Part shown: in pieces, positions 25,436 to 33,318 of the stretch | Position numbering within the stretch: position 1 is the first letter of the stretch | How the letters are laid out: the number at the start of each line of letters is the position of its first letter | From: a bacterium | GTDB taxonomy: Bacteria > Planctomycetota > SZUA-567 | Length of the DNA: 37,106 nt | Assembly: GCA_003249795.1 (NCBI GenBank) | Contig: QKHZ01000126.1 | Coordinates: forward strand, 1-37,106 | Direction: 5' to 3' | Translations under genes and position numbers: made by a program | The notes under the pieces: generated by a model | Told to the model about the DNA's origin: nothing | What the model saw: the letters and a program-made list of their open reading frames with translations, nothing else | Databases searched by the model: none

Positions 25436-26847
25436 CGGTGCCCCACAACATGTTCCTCTCGCATCTGTCACGCGCACGCTCGATTCAAACCGCCGCTCTT
25501 TTCTTCATCGTCTTTTTATCTCTCTGTAAGCTCAGCCTGAGAGCAGAGGAAAACGCTGAGAATCAGAAAACTCCGGTAACGCCGACAGAAGAAGCGAATG
25601 AAAATGCGCCGCCCCAGCAGGAGACGTTGCCACCACTCGCGGAAAACGGAATTCCGGTCGGCCTTTCGTATTTTTTATTTAAAGACCGGCCGCAGATGGC
25701 AGACCGTTTTTTACGGGTGATGGTCTACCGCCCTGAAAAATGGACTCCGAATGATAAAATCCTGATTGTCATGCACGGGATGACCCGCAATGCACAGCGT
25801 TACCTCAACGACTGGACGGCTGCGGCAGAAAAGCAGAACTGGCTTGCTATCGCCCCTGAGTTCAATGAGACCTCATACCCCGGAAGTACTGCATATAACT
25901 TGGGTTACATGTTCGGCACATCACTCATTGCCGACACAGACATCATCAACTGGAAAAAACTGACGAAAAAACTGCGGCAGGCTTCGGAGCAAAATGAGCT
26001 GACACGGCAGGGGCGAATCTGGTGCTATCTGCCGGATTCTGCAAAAGATGCAATTCCGACAGAAGAAGACACCTGCCCGCTTGCAATTGACTGTAAAACG
26101 GTTATCCTTAGGGGTTTGAATACGCTGCTGCAAAGCGACGCATTTTTTAATGAGGCGGTTTACCACGATATCCGTCTGCCGAAACGGGTGCATGACGCAT
26201 TCATCGCCGGACCCGATAGCGTCACGATCGGAATGCTCTGGCAATTGAACCGTCAGGTGCTGGCAACGGTCTGGCCCGATGTAATCCGGACAGGCAACTT
26301 ACGACGCCAACCCGTGAGCCGGTGGACATTTACCGTTCTGGAAACCATCTTTGACGAAGTCCGCCGCCGCACGCAGGCAAAAGAAAAAAACTACCTGCTC
26401 TATGGCCATTCCGCCGGCGGGCAGTTTGTTCACCGGATGGCGATGTTTTATCCGGCTGCTCGGTTCAAGTACGCGGTCGTCGCCAATGCCGGCCGGTTTA
26501 CGCTACCGGAATTTGACGAGCCGTTTCCGTATGGTCTGGCAGGCGTGCCATACTCGAAACGCCGCCTGATGAAAGTGCTGGCCAAACCCGGATCGATTCT
26601 GGTCGGCGAAAATGATACCGGTTCGCAACTGCTCTCGGTCACACCGCGGGCAATGGAACAAGGTGAAAACCGCCGCCAGCGTGCGGAAGTGTTTTATAAA
26701 GCGATCCAAAGTTCGGCGAAAAAGAACGGTGTCCCGCTTGGATGGGAACTGCTCACAGTCAAGGATGCCGGACATTATAATGCACAGATGGTTGACGCGG
26801 CAGTTGACGCATTCAACCGCTTTCTGCAGCAGAAAACGAACCGATAA
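25432..26847 (+). CDS. Secreted alpha/beta hydrolase
   Basis: The 471-residue protein begins with a signal peptide: a basic stretch, a hydrophobic core AALFFIVFLSLCKLSL, and a likely cut after LRA near residue 38. A Glu/Thr/Pro-rich linker follows. The hydrolase fold shows VMHGMTRNAQRY (oxyanion region), the nucleophile elbow GHSAGG with Ser327, a probable Asp395 in GENDTG and His448 in AGHYN. About 90-100 residues between the HGM and GHSAGG blocks look like an insertion or lid. It resembles polyhydroxybutyrate depolymerase or feruloyl esterase relatives; the substrate is unknown. It overlaps the ABC ATPase by four bases, an unusual partner for Lol-type genes. Confidence 0.82.
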   Translation: MTVPHNMFLSHLSRARSIQTAALFFIVFLSLCKLSLRAEENAENQKTPVTPTEEANENAPPQQETLPPLAENGIPVGLSYFLFKDRPQMADRFLRVMVYRPEKWTPNDKILIVMHGMTRNAQRYLNDWTAAAEKQNWLAIAPEFNETSYPGSTAYNLGYMFGTSLIADTDIINWKKLTKKLRQASEQNELTRQGRIWCYLPDSAKDAIPTEEDTCPLAIDCKTVILRGLNTLLQSDAFFNEAVYHDIRLPKRVHDAFIAGPDSVTIGMLWQLNRQVLATVWPDVIRTGNLRRQPVSRWTFTVLETIFDEVRRRTQAKEKNYLLYGHSAGGQFVHRMAMFYPAARFKYAVVANAGRFTLPEFDEPFPYGLAGVPYSKRRLMKVLAKPGSILVGENDTGSQLLSVTPRAMEQGENRRQRAEVFYKAIQSSAKKNGVPLGWELLTVKDAGHYNAQMVDAAVDAFNRFLQQKTNR

Positions 26848-26939
26848 AAAGCAGGCAACGGCAACACCGAATTCTGTCATGGCTGCTCTTTAGGCCAAAC
26901 AGGGAATTGATAAAATCGCGACTGAAGGAGTAACTGGTA

Positions 26940-27797
26940 ATGGCGTGCAAAGTGTACATTGATGGAACGTTTTATGATGAATCCGAAGCGAAGGTCTCGG
27001 TCTTCGACCACGGCCTGCTGTATGGCGACGGCGTCTTTGAAGGCATCCGCGCGTACAACGGCAAGGTCTTTCTCTGCCAGGAGCACATCGACCGGATCTA
27101 TGAAGGCGCGAACTACATCTGCATCAACATCCCCATGACCAAAAAGGAGATGGAAAAGGCTCTCTACGCGGCGCTGAAGGAAAACGGACTCAAGGACGCC
27201 TACATCCGCCTGATCGTCACACGCGGTACCGGCTGCCTCGGCCTGAACCCGTTTAAATGCGTGAAGCCCAGCATTATCATCATCGCGTCGTCAATCGAAC
27301 TGTATCCGCCGGAACTGTATGAACAGGGACTGTCGATCATCACCAGCGCCGTGCCTGCGGTCAACCCCGAAGCGCTCAATCCGCGCGTGAAATCGCTGAA
27401 CTATCTGAACAATATCCTTGCGAAGATGGAAGCGCTCAATGCAGGCATGTTTGAAGCGATCATGCTTAACAGCCAGGGAAATGTTGCCGAATGCACCGGC
27501 GACAATATCTTTATCGTAAAAAACGGCGTTGTCAAAACCCCGCCGGTTACGGCCGGAATCCTCGAGGGCTGCACCCGCAACGCATTACTGAAACTGGCAA
27601 AGGATGCGGGCATCCCTGCACAGGAAGTCAACCTGCAGCGCTATGACCTGTACGCGGCTGACGAATGCTTCCTGACGGGAACCGCCGCCGAATTGATCGC
27701 CGTTACGAAAATTGACGGGCGCATCCTTGGCGACGGCAAACCCGGCCCCATGACCCGCAAGCTGCTGGGAATGTTCCGGGATCTGACGAAGAAATAA
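26940..27797 (+). CDS. ilvE: Branched-chain amino acid aminotransferase (class IV PLP)
   Basis: The enzyme transfers amino groups to and from leucine, isoleucine and valine. The 285-residue protein has FDHGLLYGDGVFEGIRAYNGKVF near the N-terminus, the PLP lysine Lys151 in NPRVKSLNYLNN, EAIMLNSQGNVAECTGDNIF and the phosphate-binding GILEGCTRN. The first block and length fit IlvE of the short, archaeal-like type; D-amino acid aminotransferase is the main alternative. GGAG stands nine bases before the ATG. TAAAAT at 26911 could be a -10, without a clear -35. It stands alone between the hydrolase and the FHA protein. Confidence 0.92.
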   Translation: MACKVYIDGTFYDESEAKVSVFDHGLLYGDGVFEGIRAYNGKVFLCQEHIDRIYEGANYICINIPMTKKEMEKALYAALKENGLKDAYIRLIVTRGTGCLGLNPFKCVKPSIIIIASSIELYPPELYEQGLSIITSAVPAVNPEALNPRVKSLNYLNNILAKMEALNAGMFEAIMLNSQGNVAECTGDNIFIVKNGVVKTPPVTAGILEGCTRNALLKLAKDAGIPAQEVNLQRYDLYAADECFLTGTAAELIAVTKIDGRILGDGKPGPMTRKLLGMFRDLTKK

Positions 27798-27846
27798 CCG
27801 GTATCAGAAGTGTAGAGGCAGAACAGTAAAATAAACCCGACAGGGT

Positions 27847-27867
27847 ATCCTTACTCTGGGAAAGGAT
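27847..27867 (+). promoter_or_regulatory. Small hairpin covering the ribosome site of the FHA gene
   Basis: ATCCTT (27847-27852) can pair with AAGGAT (27862-27867), which contains the AAAGGA ribosome site for the ATG at 27872. The loop is nine bases. A six-pair stem is weak, so any translational control is speculative. Confidence 0.3.
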
Positions 27868-27871
27868 CGGC

Positions 27872-29380
27872 ATGCCGCGACTCCGAATCAAAAACGGCCC
27901 GTCAAAAGGGCAGACCTTCGAGATCATGACAGAGCCTCTCTCCATCGGCCGCGATACCACGTGCGGTATTCAGGTGATGGACAAGGGCGCCAGCCGCGTC
28001 CATGCGGAAGTCTTCCGGATCGGGGAGATGTGCTTTATCCGCGACCTGCAGAGCCGCAACGGAACGTTTGTCAACGACAACCGCATCGACGAAGAACTGC
28101 TGCGCGAATCCGACCGCATCCAGATCGGCGCGACCGTACTTGTCTATGAAAGTGCGGAGGCAAAAGAAGACGGCGAAGGCGGAGTCGAGTTCGCTGACGG
28201 CGAAGAGATCGGCTCGCTTCTGGAGCTTCGTCTTGAAGACCTGTCTGCGGCAAACGTCGGTGAGGGCGACGGCTCGGAAGCCGCGCGACTCCGTGCGATC
28301 TACCGACTCGGACGCATTCTTGCAGAAGAGCGGGAAGAACGCGCACTGATCGACAAGGTGCTGCCGTTTGTGTGCGAACAGCTGCGTGCAGACGTCGGCT
28401 ACCTGTTCACACGCGACGCGCAGAAAGGGACGATCACCCCGATCGGAAACTACCAGCGCACCAACGAACGAGCGGCAAAAGTCTCGCGCAGTATTATCCG
28501 CAGGGCGATTCAGGAAAAACGGGCGCTGCTGACATCTGACGCAATGCAGGACACGCGGTTCTCGGCACAGGACAGTATCCTGCTGAAACAAATTCACAGC
28601 GTGATCTGTGTCCCGCTCTCGGTCAGTGGCGATTTGTCCGGCGTGCTGTATCTGGCAACCGACAACCCCGGTTCGAGTTTTACGGAAGAAGAACTGGAAC
28701 AGGCCGCCGCGATGGCCGACCCGATCGGTCTGGCGATTGTCCACATCCGCACGCGCAAAGCCCAGCGCGACCACTTGGTCAGTACCATCCGCGTACTGGT
28801 GCGCGCGGTTGAAATGAAAGACAAAACCGGACGCGGCCAGTCCGACCGGATTGCAAACTACGTTGTCGCCATCGCCCGAAAGCTTGAGTTGCCGAGCATG
28901 CAGATTGAACACCTGCAGATGGCAGGGCTACTGCATAACATCGGAAAACTTATCGAAGGCGCAGAGGCGTTTTACGGCTCCGACCAGCCGCTGAAAGATT
29001 TATCCGCACCGGAAAAACAGGTTCACTACGCGCTTGAAATCCTGAGCGAAATGGACGACTTCGCCCATATCGAAAAAGCGATCCGCTACCAGCTTGAACG
29101 CGTCGACGGCTCAGGCCCGCAGAAAATGACAGGCGACGATATCCCGATCGGTGCGCGGATTCTTGCTACAGCCATCGAGTTTGACTGTGTCGCCAATGCG
29201 ACGACCGGCGACGACCGGCCGGAACAGCGGCTGAAAGACGCCGTCATCGAAATGGGCCGGCAATCAGGACGGACGCTGGACAAAGAAGTGGTTCAGGCGC
29301 TCTTAGTCGCCCACCGCGACGGCACACTGCACGAGGCGACCCTCACGCAGGAAGCTGCGGAGATGGCTGCAGACGCATGA
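27872..29380 (+). CDS. FHA-GAF protein with degenerate HD-GYP domain
   Basis: This 502-residue signalling protein has an FHA phosphothreonine-binding domain at 1-95 (LSIGRDTTCGIQV, SRVHAEV, RNGTFVND), a helical linker, a GAF domain at about 150-295 and an HD-GYP-like domain at about 300-480. In the last, the usual GHS is GQS (Gln323), HDIGK is HNIGK (His355-Asn356), HHE is YQLE and GYP is GPQ, so metal ligands are lost and cyclic-di-GMP hydrolysis is unlikely. A sensing or scaffold role is more likely. FHA suggests a link to Ser/Thr kinases such as the one at 7757-8971. The stop overlaps the next gene by four bases. Confidence 0.88.
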   Translation: MPRLRIKNGPSKGQTFEIMTEPLSIGRDTTCGIQVMDKGASRVHAEVFRIGEMCFIRDLQSRNGTFVNDNRIDEELLRESDRIQIGATVLVYESAEAKEDGEGGVEFADGEEIGSLLELRLEDLSAANVGEGDGSEAARLRAIYRLGRILAEEREERALIDKVLPFVCEQLRADVGYLFTRDAQKGTITPIGNYQRTNERAAKVSRSIIRRAIQEKRALLTSDAMQDTRFSAQDSILLKQIHSVICVPLSVSGDLSGVLYLATDNPGSSFTEEELEQAAAMADPIGLAIVHIRTRKAQRDHLVSTIRVLVRAVEMKDKTGRGQSDRIANYVVAIARKLELPSMQIEHLQMAGLLHNIGKLIEGAEAFYGSDQPLKDLSAPEKQVHYALEILSEMDDFAHIEKAIRYQLERVDGSGPQKMTGDDIPIGARILATAIEFDCVANATTGDDRPEQRLKDAVIEMGRQSGRTLDKEVVQALLVAHRDGTLHEATLTQEAAEMAADA

Positions 29381-29790
29381 ACCTGATTCCCTGCATCCTC
29401 TCCCAGATCCTGATCGCAGAACAGCGGATTGCCCAGATGGTGGTTCTCTGTGAGAAAGACGGCGAGCGGACGCTGCCGATCGAGATCGGCATTATCGAAG
29501 CGATGGCGATTAACCGCTACGTGCAGGGCGAAGAAACGATCCGCCCGATGACACACGACCTGCTTCTGCAGATGATGGAGCAGATGGGCGGCGAGTTGAA
29601 GCGCGTGATTGTCAACGACCTCGTCGCCTCGCCCGACGGCACGGGCACGTTTTACGGAACGCTGGTGGTGGAGCAGAACGGCGCGGAACTTGAGATCGAC
29701 TGCCGCCCGTCAGACGGGATTGCACTCGCCACGCGCACGGGCTGTCCGATCCTCGTCGCCGAACACGTCCTCGACGCCGTCAGCGGTTAA
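29377..29790 (+). CDS. Bifunctional nuclease (BFN/DUF151) family protein
   Basis: The 137-residue protein fits the DUF151 family, with LPIEIGIIEAMAI, RPMTHDLLLQMM and the signature CRPSDGIALATRTGCPI. Plant members show RNase and DNase activity, while the bacterial role is poorly known. It overlaps the FHA-GAF gene by four bases (ATGA), so the two are probably translated together and may work in one stress or signalling pathway. It converges on a small membrane gene with 18 bases between stops. Confidence 0.9.
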   Translation: MNLIPCILSQILIAEQRIAQMVVLCEKDGERTLPIEIGIIEAMAINRYVQGEETIRPMTHDLLLQMMEQMGGELKRVIVNDLVASPDGTGTFYGTLVVEQNGAELEIDCRPSDGIALATRTGCPILVAEHVLDAVSG

Positions 29791-29808
29791 CCACTCCTTC
29801 ACAAGCAA

Positions 29809-30087
29809 TCATCCAAGCTCCCGCATTTCATCCACGTGGTCATGGCCATGCTGTTCTGAAGTTCTTAAAACATGAAAATGATAAGAAAGTCGTGCAATAC
29901 AGAAGCCCACAAGTGCGCCGATACCTCCGGCAAGAGATAGCGCAACCATATTGATTGGCAAATGCAGGGTTGTCGACAAATGAGGTGAATGATGAGTAGT
30001 CCATGCCTCGAGCCGGTAATACACCAATATAAACAACAATGCGACAGTAATCATCACTCCAAGATGCTGCAACATGTCTTTGCGCAT
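29809..30087 (-). CDS. Small two-helix membrane protein, unknown
   Basis: This 92-residue protein has two hydrophobic helices, about 10-25 (GVMITVALLFILVYY) and 45-67 (INMVALSLAGGIGALVGFCIA), joined by a His-containing loop (TTHHSPHL). The tail EQHGHDHVDEMRELG is polar with several histidines. GGGAGAG lies a few bases before the ATG, which supports a real gene. By eye it is more AT-rich than its neighbours. It lies beyond the terminator at 30142-30172 on the same strand as the ORP-like cluster, so it is probably a separate unit. I do not recognise the family. Confidence 0.65.
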   Translation of the reverse strand: MRKDMLQHLGVMITVALLFILVYYRLEAWTTHHSPHLSTTLHLPINMVALSLAGGIGALVGFCIARLSYHFHVLRTSEQHGHDHVDEMRELG

Positions 30088-30137
30088 AAATCTCTCCCTT
30101 CCCGAATTTCACTCTCACATACGGATTGAGTATACCA

Positions 30138-30172
30138 TAAAAAAACGCTTCCCCAGACAAGAGAAGCGTTTT
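30138..30172 (-). terminator. Rho-independent terminator of the DIMC/ATPase cluster
   Basis: AAAACGCTTC (30142-30151) pairs perfectly with GAAGCGTTTT (30163-30172) around an 11-base loop. On the minus strand the stem runs into a T-tract. It lies 30 bases past the stop of the last DIMC gene and marks the end of that transcript. Confidence 0.9.
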
Positions 30173-30201
30173 CATTCTTGCAGATTCTGTGCGTGAAAGA
30201 T

Positions 30202-30540
30202 TTAGTGATCGCAGGCGTTCTGTCCGCAGGTTAGTGTTCCAGCCAGATGCGCAGCGATGAGTTCTTCGGGTTCCGCAACACTTGCACCAACAGTCACGTG
30301 AATCCCCTGCTCTGCAAACAAGCCCTGCGCGCGGCCCCCCATCCCGCCGGCGATAATATGCGTTACGTTTCTTTCACCCAGCCACTTCGGCAGCAGTCCC
30401 GGTTCGTGCGGAGGAGGCGTCACGTCTTCGCGCTTCGTGATTGTCTTTGTCGCATCATCCACATCGATCAGCGCAAACTGTGCGCAATGGCCAAAGTGCA
30501 TCGTCAATTTTCCCTCTGCAAGGGGCACTGCATACCGCAT
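30202..30540 (-). CDS. DIMC/NifX-type dinitrogenase cofactor-family protein, second copy
   Basis: The 112-residue protein has the NifX/NafY/ORP fold pattern: MRYAVPLAEGKLTMHFGHCAQFALIDV, a PPPHEPGLLPKWL segment and VTHIIAGGMGGRAQGLFAEQGI. Family members carry molybdenum- or iron-containing clusters without being nitrogenase-specific; the Desulfovibrio orange protein is one. The last residues, CGQNACDH, add Cys and His ligands. GGAGG seven bases before the ATG is strong. It is the last gene of the minus-strand cluster, after Mrp. No nif structural gene is present, so nitrogen fixation is not implied. Confidence 0.88.
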   Translation of the reverse strand: MRYAVPLAEGKLTMHFGHCAQFALIDVDDATKTITKREDVTPPPHEPGLLPKWLGERNVTHIIAGGMGGRAQGLFAEQGIHVTVGASVAEPEELIAAHLAGTLTCGQNACDH

Positions 30541-30583
30541 GGTCGTTCCTCCTATAAGATACGGTTCGGGTATTCTTTTTCAT

Positions 30584-30611
30584 GACCGCAGTGTTCAAAA
30601 AAACTGCGGTC
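30584..30611. other. Intergenic hairpin between mrp and second DIMC gene
   Basis: GACCGCAGT (30584-30592) pairs perfectly with ACTGCGGTC (30603-30611) around a ten-base A-rich loop. No good T-run follows on the minus strand, so full termination is unlikely. It may tune expression or RNA stability between mrp and the last gene. Confidence 0.6.
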
Positions 30612-30627
30612 GTTTATTGTTTCAGAC

Positions 30628-31500
30628 TCAGGAGACCGGTTCAGTCGCAAGCGACAGGATCGGTCCGATTGCCTTGGAAAACGCCGCGGCTGTCGGCGTA
30701 TGCGCATAGTGGTGGACATATGCCTTGCCGCTGTCGCCGGACTCGGCAACCGACGGGTCGATCGGAATGCGGCCCAAGAACGGCACTTTCATGTCCGCCG
30801 CCATCTTCTCGCCGCCACCGGTTTTGAATATCTCGGTCACTTCGCCGCACTTGGGGCAGACAAAGCCGCTCATGTTTTCAATCACGCCCAGAACTTTCAC
30901 ATCAAGCTGACCGCAGAAGCTGATCGAACGGCGGACGTCGGCAATCGCCACCTGCTGCGGAGTCGTCACAATGACGGCGCCTGTAATCGACGGGATCGTC
31001 TGGCACACCGACAGCGGCTCGTCACCCGTTCCGGGCGGGCAGTCGACAATCAGATAATCCAACTCGTCCCACGCGACATCACTCAAAAGCTGCTGGATCA
31101 CACCCGCCTTCATCGGCCCGCGCCAGACCACCGCCGCATCACGGTCTTCGACAAGGAACCCGAGTGACATCACCTTCAACGTCCCGATCTCGACCGGCAT
31201 CAGCTTTTCGTCGCCGCCCAGAACTTTCTCTTCCGTCAGGCCGAGAATGGTCGGAATACTGGGACCGTGAAAATCAACGTCCAGCAGCCCGACATTTTTG
31301 CCTTCCATCGACAGCGACACGGCAAGGTTTGCAGAAACGGTACTTTTACCGACGCCGCCTTTGCCGGACATGACGACAATCACATTCTTGATTTTTGCCA
31401 GACTCATGCGCAACTTCTGCGCTTTCTGTTTTTCCTGATCCGAGCAGGAGGCACAGCCCTCGCCCTCGCCGCACGCGTGCGATCCACATGACTCACTCAT
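30628..31500 (-). CDS. Mrp/Nbp35-type Fe-S carrier ATPase
   Basis: This 290-residue P-loop ATPase belongs to the Mrp/ApbC/Nbp35 group that binds and transfers iron-sulfur clusters. Four N-terminal cysteines (5, 10, 16, 19) resemble the Nbp35 ferredoxin motif. The deviant Walker A is SGKGGVGKST (45-54); DVDFHGPSIP and VDCPPGTGDEPLS follow. CPKC at 215-218 is the bridging cluster site of Mrp dimers. The start overlaps the upstream ATPase by eight bases. In the cluster it may supply iron-sulfur units to the two DIMC proteins. Confidence 0.94.
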   Translation of the reverse strand: MSESCGSHACGEGEGCASCSDQEKQKAQKLRMSLAKIKNVIVVMSGKGGVGKSTVSANLAVSLSMEGKNVGLLDVDFHGPSIPTILGLTEEKVLGGDEKLMPVEIGTLKVMSLGFLVEDRDAAVVWRGPMKAGVIQQLLSDVAWDELDYLIVDCPPGTGDEPLSVCQTIPSITGAVIVTTPQQVAIADVRRSISFCGQLDVKVLGVIENMSGFVCPKCGEVTEIFKTGGGEKMAADMKVPFLGRIPIDPSVAESGDSGKAYVHHYAHTPTAAAFSKAIGPILSLATEPVS

Positions 31501-32422
31501 TGAGAAACCCTTTCACCCTGTTCCAAACAACTTCGGCTTCCGCCGCCAATTCTTTTTGTTCATCGGTCTGTGCGCACTCGGTGATGGCTTTTCCCGCGCG
31601 CAGGGCTTCGGTAAAGCCGCGCGAATACCGCACCCGCCCCGCCAGCTTCGCTCCGCGCGCTTCAGCTAACGCCTCAATCGCTTCGGTTTGCCCGGAATTC
31701 AAATCCCACTTGTTCACGCACACCGCAGCCGGAACCGAAAAGTGTTTCGCCAGATCCAGCACGCGGGCCATGTCATGCGCACCGGACACCGTCGGCTCAA
31801 TCACAACCAGCGCCAGACTCACGCCGCCAAGAGAAGCGATCACGGGACAACCCACTCCGGGCGGGCCGTCAATAATCACCATCGCGGCACCGCTTCGTCC
31901 GGCTTCATCGGCAGCCTGTTTGCGCACAAGCGAGACGAGCTTGCCGGAGTTCTCGCCTCCGGCATTCAGACGCGCATGCACCATTGTACCAGCGCTGGTC
32001 GAAGAAAGAAACCATTGACCGCATTCGGCGACAGGAAAATCGATCGCACCGACCGGACACGCGTGTACACAGACTCCACAGCCTTCGCACGCCAAGGGAT
32101 CAATTGTAAACGATGCCTGCCCCGCTCCGCCAGCACTTTTTCTCACAGCACCGAACCGGCAACGGGCATAGCATGCGCCACATTTAACGCAATCATCCGG
32201 ACGAATCACGGCTTCATGACCCGCGAGAAATTTTTCCTGTTTATTGATCGTCGGCGACAGGATCAGATGCAAGTCGGCCGCGTCCACATCGCAGTCGGCA
32301 AGAACAGACTTCGTATCCCCGCGTGAAGCGAGAATAGAAAACGCGGCAGTCAGGCTGGTTTTGCCGGTGCCGCCCTTGCCGCTGATCACGAGCAGTTCCT
32401 TCGGGGTTTGATTTTCGCTCAT
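31493..32422 (-). CDS. MinD-like ATPase with two inserted ferredoxin motifs (second)
   Basis: The protein of 309 residues has a deviant Walker A SGKGGTGKTS (14-23), then a ferredoxin insertion with two four-cysteine sets, Cys78-81-84-88 and Cys112-115-118-122, each fit for a [4Fe-4S] cluster, then DGPPGVGCPV and VVIEPTVSGAHD of the MinD fold. It is a paralog of the next gene upstream. Pairs like this occur in the Desulfovibrio orange-protein operons. The start at 32422 overlaps the upstream stop by four bases; a longer frame to 32440 would run into that gene. It may form a heterodimer with its paralog. Confidence 0.93.
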   Translation of the reverse strand: MSENQTPKELLVISGKGGTGKTSLTAAFSILASRGDTKSVLADCDVDAADLHLILSPTINKQEKFLAGHEAVIRPDDCVKCGACYARCRFGAVRKSAGGAGQASFTIDPLACEGCGVCVHACPVGAIDFPVAECGQWFLSSTSAGTMVHARLNAGGENSGKLVSLVRKQAADEAGRSGAAMVIIDGPPGVGCPVIASLGGVSLALVVIEPTVSGAHDMARVLDLAKHFSVPAAVCVNKWDLNSGQTEAIEALAEARGAKLAGRVRYSRGFTEALRAGKAITECAQTDEQKELAAEAEVVWNRVKGFLNE

Positions 32423-33318
32423 TGGTTTCCCCCACAACATGCAGCCTGCGCCAGCACTCCGATCTGCACGAGCATTTTTTCATACGCACCTGCAAGCTCC
32501 GGCATCGATGCAAGAATCGGCACCCCGCGCGAATAACCCTCAGCCACAGCACGGCTGTCGGGAATCTCCAACAGCAACGGGATTTTTTCTTTCTGACAAT
32601 ACTCGCGCACGCACAGTTCAGCGTCATCAGCGCGGTTAACGATCACGCCAAACGGAACAGACAACTCCCGCACAGTCTCAACCGCCAAAGTCAAATCATG
32701 CAGCCCAAACGGTGTCGGTTCTGTTACGAGAATGGCAAAATCCACATCACGCACAGCCGCGACCATCGGGCACGCCGTACCGGGCGGGCAGTCAACAATC
32801 ACAAGCCCGTCCGTTGCGACCATCTTTTTGACCTTGCAGATCACCGGCGTACTCATCGCCTCGCCCACATTCAACAGCCCTTCGATAAAGGTCAGGTTTT
32901 CATGAACAAACCGGTGGATTTTGCCAACGGCGCGATCAGCTTCGGTGATCGCCTGCGTAGGACAGAACAACGCACAACCGCCACACGAGTGACACAGTTC
33001 GGGAAAAATCATCGGCCCCGTTTTGGTCAATGCAATCGCGTTAAACTCACACACCGAGCTGCAACGGCCGCACTTGGTGCATTTGTCGTTATCAACCTTC
33101 GGAACCTTGACAAAGACCTGCGCAGTATCTGCGTTCGGATTAAAACCATGCTTGTCCGCCGAACCGATCTGCTCATGCAAAAAAAGCGCGGCGTTCGGCT
33201 CCTCCACGTCACAGTCAAGCAAACTGACCTTTTCTCTCGTGGCGACGGACAACGCAAGACTGACAGCGACTGTCGTCTTACCGGTGCCGCCTTTTCCAGA
33301 GGCAATGGCGATTCTCAT
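32419..33318 (-). CDS. MinD-like ATPase with two inserted ferredoxin motifs (first)
   Basis: The 299-residue protein has SGKGGTGKTT at 7-16, LLDCDVEEPN, ferredoxin sets Cys80-83-86-90 and Cys109-112-115-119, DCPPGTACP and VTEPTPFGLHD. The C-terminus ends in CCGGNQ, an extra Cys pair. Coupled overlaps with TrmO upstream and the second ATPase downstream (four bases each) show a tight operon. By analogy with the ORP complex, it could use ATP to drive electron or metal-cluster transfer; a cell-division link was also proposed for that complex. Its exact job here is inferred. Confidence 0.93.
   Translation of the reverse strand: MRIAIASGKGGTGKTTVAVSLALSVATREKVSLLDCDVEEPNAALFLHEQIGSADKHGFNPNADTAQVFVKVPKVDNDKCTKCGRCSSVCEFNAIALTKTGPMIFPELCHSCGGCALFCPTQAITEADRAVGKIHRFVHENLTFIEGLLNVGEAMSTPVICKVKKMVATDGLVIVDCPPGTACPMVAAVRDVDFAILVTEPTPFGLHDLTLAVETVRELSVPFGVIVNRADDAELCVREYCQKEKIPLLLEIPDSRAVAEGYSRGVPILASMPELAGAYEKMLVQIGVLAQAACCGGNQ

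Noticed and set aside
27902-28912. A 336-codon minus-strand frame opposite the FHA-GAF gene
   Set aside because: The plus-strand protein has clear FHA and GAF motifs; the antisense frame shows none.
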